A stretch of DNA of 62,734 bases from Candidatus Woesearchaeota archaeon (GTDB taxonomy: Archaea; Nanobdellota; Nanobdellia; Woesearchaeales; UBA11576): the NCBI GenBank assembly GCA_018668595.1, contig JABJCP010000009.1, positions 1-62,734 on the forward strand, in the 5' to 3' direction. Shown piece by piece: positions 50,411 through 57,999 of this stretch. Under the pieces are notes generated by a model that did not search any database, was not told where the DNA came from, and saw only the letters and a program-made list of their open reading frames with translations. Position numbers and translations under genes: made by a program. How positions within the stretch are numbered: position 1 is the stretch's first letter; every line of letters begins with the position of its first letter.

Positions 50411-50557
50411 AAAAACCTTCGCACCCCTGGTTTTTATTATTCTCAAATAGTGTCATACGTTATTTAAATATTTATACTGTGCAACGTATACTTTCAAGGA
50501 ATTATATTTTGCATTAGAGGTTTGTTTGGATGAAGTTTTAGGGGTGCTCAGGTTTTT
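50411..50557. repeat. 147-bp segment bounded by an 18-bp inverted repeat
   Basis: Arms 50411-50428 and 50540-50557 pair at 16 of 18 positions (AGGGGTGC, two mismatches, AGGTTTTT). The left arm together with GGTTTTT at 50429-50435 also forms a terminator-like AAAAACC/GGTTTTT hairpin. Inside, ATACGTT (50455-50461) and AACGTAT (50483-50489) flank a TATA-like atttaaatattta. This could be a MITE-like insertion or a self-regulated small transcription unit. Confidence 0.55.
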
Positions 50558-50696
50558 GTTAAATATTTACGCACTGTTCTCAATTAGTTATCACCTCTTT
50601 ATCACATCTTTATTTTTGGGTTTGTATTTTTTTGGGTTTGTTTTTTGGGTTTGTTTTTTGTTTGTTTTTTGTGGGGATGATTTTTGGGGAAGGTTA

Positions 50697-50759
50697 ACCA
50701 GAGTAAAAACCTAAGAAAAATCAAATCTTATTTGTGCCATCTTAAGTTTCAACTCTGGT
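50697..50759. ncRNA. Two-step hairpin (RNA or terminator candidate)
   Basis: Outer stem ACCAGAGT (50697-50704) / ACTCTGGT (50752-50759), perfect 8 bp. Inner stem AACCTAAG (50708-50715) / CTTAAGTT (50741-50748), 7 of 8. It lies downstream of the lipoprotein operon and may be its terminator. Confidence 0.4.
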
Positions 50760-50954
50760 CTTTTCCTTCATGCCTTCAGTGAGGACTTCATAAACTGGTT
50801 TTTTCAAACCAAGAATTATTAGACTAATATTATTAATAAACAAACTTATGTAAAGCTTTATGAAGCTTTATTAGCTTGTTTCTAAAATTTATTAGAATTT
50901 GATTCTCAAAAAATTAAATAAAAAATTATGAAAACATTATAAGAAGTTAAAAAA

Positions 50955-51602
50955 TTAGAATTGAAATGTTTCCGAATGTTGAATTTCTTTCACTCTTTTA
51001 TTATGTTCCCATTTAACAGTCTTAAAGAGATTTCCTTTTCGATCATACAAATTTGATTCTCCATGTCTTTCACCATTTTTCCAGTCATCATCTGCCCATA
51101 ATTTCCCATTCTCGTGCCATTTTAATTTCTTGCCATCTAGCTCTCCATTTTTCCAGGTTTCTTCAGATTCTTTTTGACCATCACTATACCAAGTTCTAAC
51201 AACACCTATGTGGAGATCATTTGTAAAGTATTCTTTGTAACTTTGTTGTCCATTTTCGTGCCAACCTTCTTGTAAACCTTCAAGTTTTCCATTACTCATT
51301 CTTACTAAGTCTGTAATAAATTCATTTTGATTTTTCACAATTAATTTTTTCGCATCTCCATTTTCACAAAATAATTCTAGTGGAACTGGATTGTCTGTTG
51401 ATTTTACTGGAATGATCTTTGAGGAATTTGGTGAGTGGTAACAACAAATTTTTTGCAAAAACATTGGACTATATGGGTCTGGCAAAGCAGATATTTCTTC
51501 ACATTTTTTTATTTTTTGCTCTTGTTTTGATTTTTCAATTTTATTACAACTTCCGACAGCCACACAACTAGCAATTATTAATGCAAATATTTTTTCATTC
51601 AT
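50955..51602 (-). CDS. Lipoprotein with MORN-type repeats
   Basis: About 215 aa from ATG 51602. The GGAGGAAAAG that would encode extra N-terminal residues from an earlier ATG is the ribosome binding site. The signal peptide ends in a lipobox (VAVGSC). From about 95 on there are MORN_2/YwqK-like repeats of ~22-24 residues: GLQEGWHENGQQSYKEYF, GVVRTWYSDGQKESEETW, GKKLKWHENGKLWADDDW, GESNLYDRKGNLFKTVKW. Such repeats are common in bacterial secreted and membrane-associated proteins. It is the last gene of the lipoprotein operon, 78 bp after the OmpA/VWA gene. Confidence 0.82.
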   Translation of the reverse strand: MNEKIFALIIASCVAVGSCNKIEKSKQEQKIKKCEEISALPDPYSPMFLQKICCYHSPNSSKIIPVKSTDNPVPLELFCENGDAKKLIVKNQNEFITDLVRMSNGKLEGLQEGWHENGQQSYKEYFTNDLHIGVVRTWYSDGQKESEETWKNGELDGKKLKWHENGKLWADDDWKNGERHGESNLYDRKGNLFKTVKWEHNKRVKEIQHSETFQF

Positions 51603-51680
51603 TTTCTTTTCCTCCAAAATTTAATTATTAAACATTATTAAACACAGCTGAAAATTATATCCTTGTTTACTTTCTGTATT

Positions 51681-52961
51681 TCAATTCTCAGCACTCATGT
51701 AAAAACTTCCGCCCGTAATTCTTGCCATATTTTCCAGTGTAGTTTTATATTCTCCAGATAACTTCAGTCCAACTACTGATATTTGTATATTCCTTGCAAG
51801 AGCCAAATCTAAAACTTCTCTTGGAGTTGTATGTCCTAAGTTATTTTTTCCATCACTCAACACAGTAATGCTTTTGCCTGGTTCAATTGAGTCAACCAGT
51901 TGGTACAATGATTTGAATAATGGAGTTGATCCATAAGGTTTTGAAGTTTCAAGATGTCCTGTACACCCTCTATTTTTTCCGCTAAAAACATAAACTCGTG
52001 CTTTTTTTGGAAATTGGTAGCTCTGAACTTCTTGCCATTTTGTTTTTCCAGTTCCAGAATTTTCACTCATAGAACTTGATTGATCAATCAAGTAAAAGTC
52101 AGATACTAACAAATCAAGTCCTTGAGCAATAATGCTTTTATTCAAAATAATTCTTCCGCGTCTACTTTTTTGTAATGATTCAAAATCATTTCCTTCTGCA
52201 GCAGGTTTACTTTTGCCATATGCAACTATTTTTATTGGGATTTTTTTCTTAAGATTTCTTTCTAAAACTGTTTTGATTCCTTGCGCTCTTTCTTCGCTTA
52301 AAAAATTGTTTAATGTTTCACTTCCATTTATGTCTGCGTGTCCTTCTACAATAAGACTACTAACTTTTTTAGGTTTTAGACTTTTTCCATAATTTGAAAT
52401 ATCTATTAGATCATTTTTGTGTAATGTCCAAGATTTATTTCTAAAATAAACTGTTAAAGATTCTCCTGTCAATTCATTTCTTCGGTGAATCGGATTCTTA
52501 TTTATAGGGGTTAATGTTGCAAGTTTTCCTGTCAGTTCTTGGGTTTGAAATGAGTTTAAAACTTCATCTAATTTATTTAATTCAACTTTAGCTAAATCAT
52601 CAGTTGCAATTTCCACTCTTGAATTTGCACTTACTGCACATAAATAATTTGATTTAATTTCTTTTGGTACTTTTGTTTTTAGCACATTTGTTGTTGGTTT
52701 TGCTTCTGTTTTATTTTCTATTTTACTTTTTTGTGAATCTATTTTTATCTTTGCAATAGGTCTTTCATTTCTGATTTGTTCTTCTCTTATTTTTCTTTCT
52801 TGTTCTGTTAACTTTTGTTGTTCAATTGCGATGTCTTCTATTGTATGTTTGGAGATTCCTTGCGTTCCTGTTGTTTCTTCTTTTTTCAAATCGCCACATC
52901 CTCCAATTGAAATTAAAGCTGCAAGTCCAAGTCCACTTAAAATCATTTTTTTGTATTTCAT
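51681..52961 (-). CDS. Lipoprotein with OmpA-like and von Willebrand A domains
   Basis: 426 aa. Lipobox ISIGGC (Cys 22). A charged coiled stretch (about 40-85) is followed by an OmpA C-terminal-like domain (about 168-275): GHADINGSETLNNFLSEERA (Asp 210 and Arg 225 at the positions that grip peptidoglycan in bacteria), AYGKSKPAAEGND and KSRRGRIIL. A VWA domain follows from 285, with the MIDAS motif DQSSSMS (Asp 293) and a second acidic site VLSDGKNNLG. OmpA-like domains bind peptidoglycan diaminopimelate in bacteria; an archaeal envelope has none. The gene starts 30 bp after the SLT gene with GGTGAGAAA before the ATG. Confidence 0.85.
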   Translation of the reverse strand: MKYKKMILSGLGLAALISIGGCGDLKKEETTGTQGISKHTIEDIAIEQQKLTEQERKIREEQIRNERPIAKIKIDSQKSKIENKTEAKPTTNVLKTKVPKEIKSNYLCAVSANSRVEIATDDLAKVELNKLDEVLNSFQTQELTGKLATLTPINKNPIHRRNELTGESLTVYFRNKSWTLHKNDLIDISNYGKSLKPKKVSSLIVEGHADINGSETLNNFLSEERAQGIKTVLERNLKKKIPIKIVAYGKSKPAAEGNDFESLQKSRRGRIILNKSIIAQGLDLLVSDFYLIDQSSSMSENSGTGKTKWQEVQSYQFPKKARVYVFSGKNRGCTGHLETSKPYGSTPLFKSLYQLVDSIEPGKSITVLSDGKNNLGHTTPREVLDLALARNIQISVVGLKLSGEYKTTLENMARITGGSFYMSAEN

Positions 52962-52991
52962 TTTCTCACCAATAAATTCTTATTCTATTTA

Positions 52992-53948
52992 TTATAAATC
53001 ATAAACTAATTTTCTATTCAATGCAGGTCTAACATATTCTGCAGAAGCAATTCTTCCATCATCATTTTTGTCAAGCTTTGCATTTTGTCTATACGTGCGA
53101 CTTCCTTTTTTTGCAATCACATAGTCTGCACCTTTTCCTAAAGCTCGAGGATAAAATATTGCAAGTCCAATATCTTCGGGTTGGCTATAGTCTGCACGTT
53201 TTTTAAATTGATTAAAATATTTTTTTACATAGGTGAGCTGTTCGACCTGACTCATCTGAGCAAGATCTTTTTTGGTGGTGCCAAGATGTCTTGCTGTTTT
53301 TCCTACGAATTGAATCAGGCCTACAGCTCCGCTATATTTATTTTTAATATCGGATCTAAATGTTCCGCCAGTTTCAAAGTCCATTACTGATAATAGTCCC
53401 ATGCAGTGCATGTCAAGTTCGCCGCACATATTTTCAAGCGCACCTAAAAAACCAGGTTCGAATTTCTTTTGTTTTATTTTTTGTTTTAATTTTTTATTAG
53501 AATAATCAATTTGTGTATAATTAATATTTTTAGCAGATTTTTTTCTTACTTTTAGAGTATTTTTTTTATTTTTTTCTGCTACAATTAAAACAACACCATC
53601 TTCTACAACAACATATTTCCAATTTAATTCTTTATACTGATCTCCTTCGTGTTTATCATATTGATTAAACTCTTTTGCTTTTTCAATTCGTTCTTCAACA
53701 CTTAGTTTATCTTGGCAAAAATTTGTAAATACAACCGTATCGTCTATTGTAAATTTTTCTGTATAGAATTCACTTGGTTCGCAGTAAAACCAAGAGGGTT
53801 CTTCTGGAATTGTTTCTTCTATTTTTTTGCTTTGTTTTGTCTGATCTTTTCCACCATCAGTTCCTTCACCACCACATGCACCGAGTCCAATTCCGCATGC
53901 AAGCAGTATTGGCATAAGTTTTGAATTTTTTATTTCTGTTAATTTCAT
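52992..53948 (-). CDS. SLT-type lytic transglycosylase-like lipoprotein with EF-hand
   Basis: 318 aa. Lipobox GLGAC (Cys 25). The C-terminal half resembles a lysozyme-like SLT domain: LLSVMDFETGGTFRSD with a candidate catalytic Glu 192, then YSGAVGLIQFVGKTARHLGT (the GLxQ motif), VEQLTYVKKYF and DIGLAIFYPRALGKGADYV. It ends with a perfect EF-hand loop DKNDDGRIASAE (293-304), usual in calcium-binding secreted proteins. SLT enzymes cleave peptidoglycan glycan strands. GGAGATGAA precedes the ATG. It is the first gene of the operon SLT - OmpA/VWA - MORN. Confidence 0.82.
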   Translation of the reverse strand: MKLTEIKNSKLMPILLACGIGLGACGGEGTDGGKDQTKQSKKIEETIPEEPSWFYCEPSEFYTEKFTIDDTVVFTNFCQDKLSVEERIEKAKEFNQYDKHEGDQYKELNWKYVVVEDGVVLIVAEKNKKNTLKVRKKSAKNINYTQIDYSNKKLKQKIKQKKFEPGFLGALENMCGELDMHCMGLLSVMDFETGGTFRSDIKNKYSGAVGLIQFVGKTARHLGTTKKDLAQMSQVEQLTYVKKYFNQFKKRADYSQPEDIGLAIFYPRALGKGADYVIAKKGSRTYRQNAKLDKNDDGRIASAEYVRPALNRKLVYDL

Positions 53949-54011
53949 TTTATTTCATCTCCGATATCATAATTTGGTAATTTGACCCCTCAAACGAGCG
54001 TAACCATTTAT

Positions 54012-54126
54012 GCTTGACACCTTGTAGCATCCGGTTCGTACGATTCCGAACAAAGTGAGGACATCGTACCAGCTTGTTTTGATCAAATTTTTCTAAAAAA
54101 TTTGTGGGGCATCACCTCTTTTTTTT
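54012..54126 (+). ncRNA. Candidate structured RNA between the SLT gene and AbrB-PhoU
   Basis: A GC-richer patch contains a 7-bp stem GTACGAT (54038-54044) / ATCGTAC (54063-54069) and a perfect 9-bp hairpin CAAATTTTT (54084-54092) / AAAAATTTG (54096-54104), followed by a T-run at about 54117-54126 that would end a plus-strand transcript. The word GGTTCGTACGATTCC looks like a tRNA T-arm, but no tRNA cloverleaf can be drawn around it. Confidence 0.35.
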
Positions 54127-54144
54127 ACAAAAATTATAATAAAT

Positions 54145-54240
54145 CGATTAGTTATAACATTTGTTATTATATTGTTATAATGTGTTATAATATACTAATA
54201 AATGGAAAAGTTTAAATATGTGTTATAATTTCTAATTCTT
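54145..54240 (+). promoter_or_regulatory. Repeated GTTATAA words in the AbrB-PhoU promoter
   Basis: The words TTATAAC or GTTATAA recur in the last 90 bp before the ATG (about 54151, 54173, 54184 and 54223), on one strand or the other. AbrB-type proteins often bind such AT-rich, multiply repeated sites near their own promoters, so autoregulation is plausible. Low complexity also creates such words by chance. Confidence 0.4.
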
Positions 54241-55194
54241 ATGAAGCGTAAAGTGTCTCAGATAGGTCCAGCAACACTTATGGTTTCATTACCTGCCAAG
54301 TGGCTTCGCCAGCATAATGTGAAGAAAGGTGATGAAATGGAAATACTGGAGCAGCAGGGGGGTCTTTTTCTTAGGATTGATTCTAAATCAAATCCTGAGA
54401 TTCTTAAAACCAGTATTGATATCCATAAGCTTGGAAATCTAGCAAAGCGCGCCATGGGAGCATTATACAAAGCAGGGTATGATGAAATTGAGGTGTTTTT
54501 TCAATCAGAAAAAGAGTTCAAGATTGTGCAGATTACTTCAGAAGATCTGATTGGATTTGAAATTATTAACCAAAGAAAATCAAGTTGTACATTAAAAGAA
54601 CTTTCTTCTATTTCAGATGTTGATTTTAATAACATTCTGAATAGAATTTTTTTCTTACAATTATCTATTGCAGATGATGCATTAGGTGCAATTAAAGATG
54701 ATAATTGGGGTATGTTACCTAGCTTGGTTCAACGAGATGATAGTGTTAATCGATTTGCAAATTATTGTAGACGTTTTTTGAATAAAGTAGGGCATAAAGA
54801 TAGAATTACTAATACTATGATGTATTATATTGTAAATGAGCTTGAAAATACTGGCGACATTTACAAAGAATTTTTAGAATATGTTGTAACTAATAAAATC
54901 CAAAAGATTGATAAGAAAATTATTGATGTTTTGGAATTAGATAACAAACTTTTAAGATTATTTTATTCATTGGTTTCAAATTATTCTAATGATAAAGCAA
55001 TAGATTATACTAATCTAAGAACAAGGATAAAAAAGAATGTGTTGGATCTTTACGACGACAATCAAATAACAAAATCAAAACATAATATTATACTCTTAAA
55101 TTTCCTTTTAGCAATTTCTGAAAAATTAATCGAGATGCTTAGCGCATTACTTCCAATCAGAGTTGCCGAGGAAAATTTAATTGAGAAAAAGTAA
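54241..55194 (+). CDS. AbrB-PhoU fusion regulator
   Basis: 317 aa. Residues 1-50 form an AbrB/SpoVT swapped-hairpin DNA-binding domain (KVSQIGPATLMVSLPAKWLR, GDEMEILEQQGGLFLRID). The rest is a PhoU-like four-helix-bundle repeat (FFLQLSIADDALGAIK, YIVNELENTGDIYKEFL, LIEMLSALLPIRVAEENLIE). This pairing is typical of archaeal PhoU-like phosphate regulators, yet no phosphate transporter genes are nearby. Upstream are TAACATTTGTTATTATATTGTTATAA-like repeats (54150-54230), possible own operators. Confidence 0.86.
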   Translation: MKRKVSQIGPATLMVSLPAKWLRQHNVKKGDEMEILEQQGGLFLRIDSKSNPEILKTSIDIHKLGNLAKRAMGALYKAGYDEIEVFFQSEKEFKIVQITSEDLIGFEIINQRKSSCTLKELSSISDVDFNNILNRIFFLQLSIADDALGAIKDDNWGMLPSLVQRDDSVNRFANYCRRFLNKVGHKDRITNTMMYYIVNELENTGDIYKEFLEYVVTNKIQKIDKKIIDVLELDNKLLRLFYSLVSNYSNDKAIDYTNLRTRIKKNVLDLYDDNQITKSKHNIILLNFLLAISEKLIEMLSALLPIRVAEENLIEKK

Positions 55195-55211
55195 AAAGAG
55201 AAAACAAGGAT

Positions 55212-55359
55212 AATATGATTCCCTCTATGTTCTTGAGCAAACGCCTTGGAGTGATTGCGTAAGAACGCCCGATTCATGCAGGGCGTTCGTCGTGATTTTT
55301 TTTGGCCATAGGCCAAAATGATTCTCCGCATTTGCTCAGATTTTTAAGGGATTCATATT
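55212..55359 (+). ncRNA. Structured RNA candidate with nested stems (~148 nt)
   Basis: Closing stem AATATGATTCCCT (55212-55224) / AGGGATTCATATT (55347-55359), 12 of 13 paired. Second stem TGAGCAAACGC (55234-55244) / GCATTTGCTCA (55328-55338), 10 of 11 plus a G-T wobble. Inside are two perfect hairpins: GAACGCCC (55263-55270) / GGGCGTTC (55281-55288), and TTTTGGCC (55300-55307) / GGCCAAAA (55311-55318) with an ATA loop. It is much richer in GC than the surroundings and has no coding frame. It lies 18 bp after AbrB-PhoU. No match to RNase P, SRP or tRNA was recognised. It could be a regulatory or housekeeping RNA, or an inverted-repeat mobile remnant. Confidence 0.6.
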
Positions 55360-55703
55360 AGTCTAAAAAGAAAAAAAACGGGCTGGCAAAACCTAGGGGG
55401 TGTGGATTAAGGTGGTTTACCATTTTAACTCACATTCTTTTTAATTTTTTTAAAATTTAATTTTTTTAATTCAAAACGGGGTGGGCAATAATTAACAAAA
55501 ATAAAACTACAAATAGAGCTAAGACTATAACTGCAACTATTAATAAAAATAGAATGATAACTAAATCAAATCTTTTACAACTTCAAAAAAAGTTTATTCA
55601 CTATGAACGTCCTTTAATCAATATAATGTCTAAGAAATATTTAGAATCGATATCAAATCATGATCGAAACAAAACAAGTTTGGCGTTTTGATTGATTTTT
55701 TTT
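55360..55703. other. AT-rich stretch with a possible 45-aa frame
   Basis: Between the structured element and the AAA ATPase gene. A frame at 55554-55691 (+) would give MITKSNLLQLQKKFIHYERP and 25 more residues. The frame is open for a further 27 codons upstream without a start, and there is no clear ribosome binding site. I give this frame about a 25% chance of being a gene. Near 55380-55420 a G-rich patch (CCTAGGGGGTGTGG) is not explained. Confidence 0.3.
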
Positions 55704-56966
55704 TTAAATTTCTTCCAAAAGCCATTTCCAGAGGGGAATATATTTTATTGAATCATTTGTTTTTTCTGTATCTTTTGTAATTAATATGAGTTCATTTGTT
55801 TTGTTAAATTTTTTCTTAAATTCTATTAATGCATTTGTTTCTCTTTCATTTATTTCGTTTGTGTAAGAAACATTTATTGCAACTAATGAGTTGTCTTTAT
55901 TTTTTATTACAAAATCAACTTCTCCTTTTTCTTTCCAGTAATAAATATCTTTTTCTCGTCTATTAAGTTCTATCCAAACTAAATTTTCAGCAAGTCTGCC
56001 GAAATCTTTTGAAAATCTAAAACTTGCAACATTCCGTATTCCATTATCGACACAATATGGTTTTTTTGGAAGTCTGTCTTTTTCTTTTAGAGAGTATGAA
56101 AAATGAGTTATTATTTTTAGCATGAAGCTGTCTTCTAAGTAAGATATGTACTCTTTAATACTATCTATTGAAAGTCCTGTGTAATTTCGTAGTTTTCTTA
56201 TTGTAAATGGGCTGGTTATGTTTGTTAATAGGTAAGTTGCTAGATCATTTATTTTTTTGGCATTAATATTGTGTCTGCTTATTATGTCTTTGTAAATTAT
56301 ATCGTCAAAATATTCTTTTAGCAGTATTTTTTTTAATTCTTCTTCTTTAAAAAATGCTTCTGGAAATCCGCCTATTTCTAAGAATTGATTTAACTTATGT
56401 ATTATTTGATTTTTATTTTTTGAATCTATTTTATTTATTGCTATGTCAGAAAATTTTAGATACTCTTTAAATGTTAAAGGAGTTATTTTGAATGTAAAAT
56501 TTCTTCCAGTCAAAAGTGTTGAGTATTCTTGTTTTAGTAAACTTGCTGATGATCCTGATATTATAAATTTTACATTGGCGCGCATATCATAATATTTTTT
56601 TAGAAATTTTTCCCACTCTTTTTTGTTTTGTATTTCATCTAAGAATATGAATGCTTTTTTGTTTGGATTTTTCTCTTGTCTATACAGGTCATATATTTCT
56701 TCTAATGTTTTTATTTTCAGTTTTTCATCATCCAAGTTTAGATATATTATTTGTGAAGTTTCATGTTCTTTTAGTAGTTGTTCAATCATTTGATACATTA
56801 TTGTTGTTTTTCCACTTCTTCTTATTCCTGTTAGTATTATTATTTCTTTTTCATTTAGGGTTTTGAATATTAATGGATCTATTTCACGCTCTATTCCTTT
56901 GAGTATTTCAGGAACTTTGTTAGTATTCCACCAAGGGTTCCAATTTTCTAAATCTTCTACAGTCAT
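55704..56966 (-). CDS. AAA ATPase with C-terminal DUF4143 domain
   Basis: 420 aa from ATG 56966. Walker A ILTGIRRSGKTTIMYQ (about 42-57), Walker B AFIFLDEIQNKKEWEKFL, sensor-like ISGSSASLLKQEYST, then PLTFKEYL, a winged-helix and the DUF4143 PD-(D/E)XK-like tail (GEVDFVIKNKDNSLVAINVS). The family (AAA_14/DUF4143) is abundant in archaea and DPANN; its role is unknown, with links to toxin-like or regulatory roles. The TATA tttataaat (56989-56997) lies about 25 nt from the ATG. The usual ExK is replaced by AIN, so nuclease activity is doubtful. Confidence 0.85.
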   Translation of the reverse strand: MTVEDLENWNPWWNTNKVPEILKGIEREIDPLIFKTLNEKEIIILTGIRRSGKTTIMYQMIEQLLKEHETSQIIYLNLDDEKLKIKTLEEIYDLYRQEKNPNKKAFIFLDEIQNKKEWEKFLKKYYDMRANVKFIISGSSASLLKQEYSTLLTGRNFTFKITPLTFKEYLKFSDIAINKIDSKNKNQIIHKLNQFLEIGGFPEAFFKEEELKKILLKEYFDDIIYKDIISRHNINAKKINDLATYLLTNITSPFTIRKLRNYTGLSIDSIKEYISYLEDSFMLKIITHFSYSLKEKDRLPKKPYCVDNGIRNVASFRFSKDFGRLAENLVWIELNRREKDIYYWKEKGEVDFVIKNKDNSLVAINVSYTNEINERETNALIEFKKKFNKTNELILITKDTEKTNDSIKYIPLWKWLLEEI

Positions 56967-57010
56967 AAATAGTCTAAATACTCGTTTATTTATAAATGTT
57001 ACGATCAAAA

Positions 57011-57048
57011 CGTTCATAATTCGCTATTTTTGAACGGTAGAACGTTCA
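57011..57048. promoter_or_regulatory. Palindromic operator between the ATPase gene and the 57202 operon
   Basis: Inverted repeat TGAACG (57031-57036) / CGTTCA (57043-57048), with a further CGTTCA half-site at 57011-57016, 32 bp (three turns) from the second. It lies upstream of the ATPase TATA box and in the divergent promoter of the small operon at 57202, so one regulator could control both. Confidence 0.5.
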
Positions 57049-57201
57049 CGTTTATAAGTAAATGAAGTTAAGAGATCTTTTATTGAAACTACTAATAAGT
57101 GATAAAAATCGATATATATATATATTAGTTAGTTTTTCTTAGCTATAATTAAAAGAGAGTGAAATTGAATAATTAATTTGATTAAGTTAAGAGGTAATAA
57201 A

Positions 57202-57543
57202 ATGTCAGAACTTGATAAAGAATTTTTAAATAAACCTGTATCTGTTATTTACAAAACTGGTGAAGAAAAATATGTTGGTATTGTTAGCGAATTAATGGAA
57301 GATTCTGTTCTATTAAAACCATATATTGCTAGTGAAGAAGTGTTAGGTGATAAATCTGCTATTGCAGCTTTAGAAAAACTAGCTACAGAAGATACGGAAC
57401 CTATGATTTTAGACGGCGATCTTATTGGTGGTCTTAGAGTGCTTAAAAACACGACTATTAATGAACGAACAGAACAAACTAAACAATCATATGGCGAAAG
57501 AAGCAGAACAGCTCTTTTAGGTCGTCCAGAGCCATTAGATTAA
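57202..57543 (+). CDS. Small unknown protein (113 aa), first of two
   Basis: ATG 57202, with GAGGTAATAAA directly before it, is the start. The N-terminal part KPVSVIYKTGEEKYVGIVSE is a short beta hairpin reminiscent of Sm-like/SH3-type small barrels; the C-terminal part is charged and probably disordered. The 22 bp from the ribosome binding site into codon 4 are identical in the next gene. No function assigned. Confidence 0.65.
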   Translation: MSELDKEFLNKPVSVIYKTGEEKYVGIVSELMEDSVLLKPYIASEEVLGDKSAIAALEKLATEDTEPMILDGDLIGGLRVLKNTTINERTEQTKQSYGERSRTALLGRPEPLD

Positions 57544-57569
57544 ATGTTTAATTGAATAGAGGTAATAAA

Positions 57570-57896
57570 ATGTCAGAACAAATCTATGATTCAACTAATG
57601 ATTGGGATTGGAATAGTGAAAATCCTTTGGAAAGAAACTTAGCTCGCCATACTGTTGTTGGAGCTTATGCGGGTTTTGGCGCAACTGCATTAGTTACTGC
57701 TTATTTGTATGTATCGTCTATAATGTCTGTTGCACAAGATCCGGGAATTATTGATTATGTTGTAACATCAATGCCTGCAGCAATTTGTGGTGCTGGTGTT
57801 GGTACGGTGGGAGCGCTTGGAGGATTTCTTGTAGGACTTGCTACTGGTGCTTCTCAAGGAGGCATTGAGACTTTAGTTCAAAAAGTTAAGAATTAA
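57570..57896 (+). CDS. Small Gly-rich membrane protein (108 aa), second of two
   Basis: ATG 57570, preceded by the same AGAGGTAATAAA as the first gene. Two hydrophobic Gly/Ala-rich helices (about 28-50 and 65-94, VGTVGALGGFLVGLATGASQ). The N-terminal 24 residues are polar and Asn/Asp/Trp-rich. Glycine-zipper helices suggest oligomerisation in a membrane. It is in an operon with the 113-aa gene. Confidence 0.65.
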   Translation: MSEQIYDSTNDWDWNSENPLERNLARHTVVGAYAGFGATALVTAYLYVSSIMSVAQDPGIIDYVVTSMPAAICGAGVGTVGALGGFLVGLATGASQGGIETLVQKVKN

Positions 57897-57999
57897 TTTT
57901 TTTCAACTTTCTTTTTACTTTATATTATCGACAATTTTAAGAATTAATCAAAAATCAATTTTCTAAAAAAATTTAATTTAATTTAAATTCGATAAAGAA

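Larger units (their letters stand above)
50279..50954. other. 676-bp gene-poor region with inverted repeats and a G/T-rich tract
   Basis: Contains the surface-protein promoter at its left end, an 18-bp inverted repeat pair (50411-50428 / 50540-50557), a GGGTTTGTTTTTT-type tract (about 50616-50690), and a hairpin at 50697-50759. A frame from TTG 50526 to 50714 would encode a 62-residue hydrophobic peptide through the G/T-rich tract, preceded by AGAGGT; composition bias makes this unsafe as a gene. The right-hand end is AT-rich with no feature seen. Confidence 0.6.

Noticed and set aside
50526-50714. 62-aa hydrophobic peptide gene
   Set aside because: It runs through a G/T-rich low-complexity tract that automatically gives Phe/Leu/Gly/Val codons, and it starts with TTG. 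Kept only as part of the inverted-repeat finding.
54033-54069. tRNA gene suggested by GGTTCGTACGATTCC
   Set aside because: No acceptor, D-arm or anticodon arm can be placed around it. The inverted GTACGAT/ATCGTAC pair has an 18-nt loop unlike a T-arm.
55212-55359. RNase P RNA or SRP RNA
   Set aside because: None of the conserved core words of these RNAs could be found, and the element is too short for archaeal SRP RNA. It is left as unassigned.
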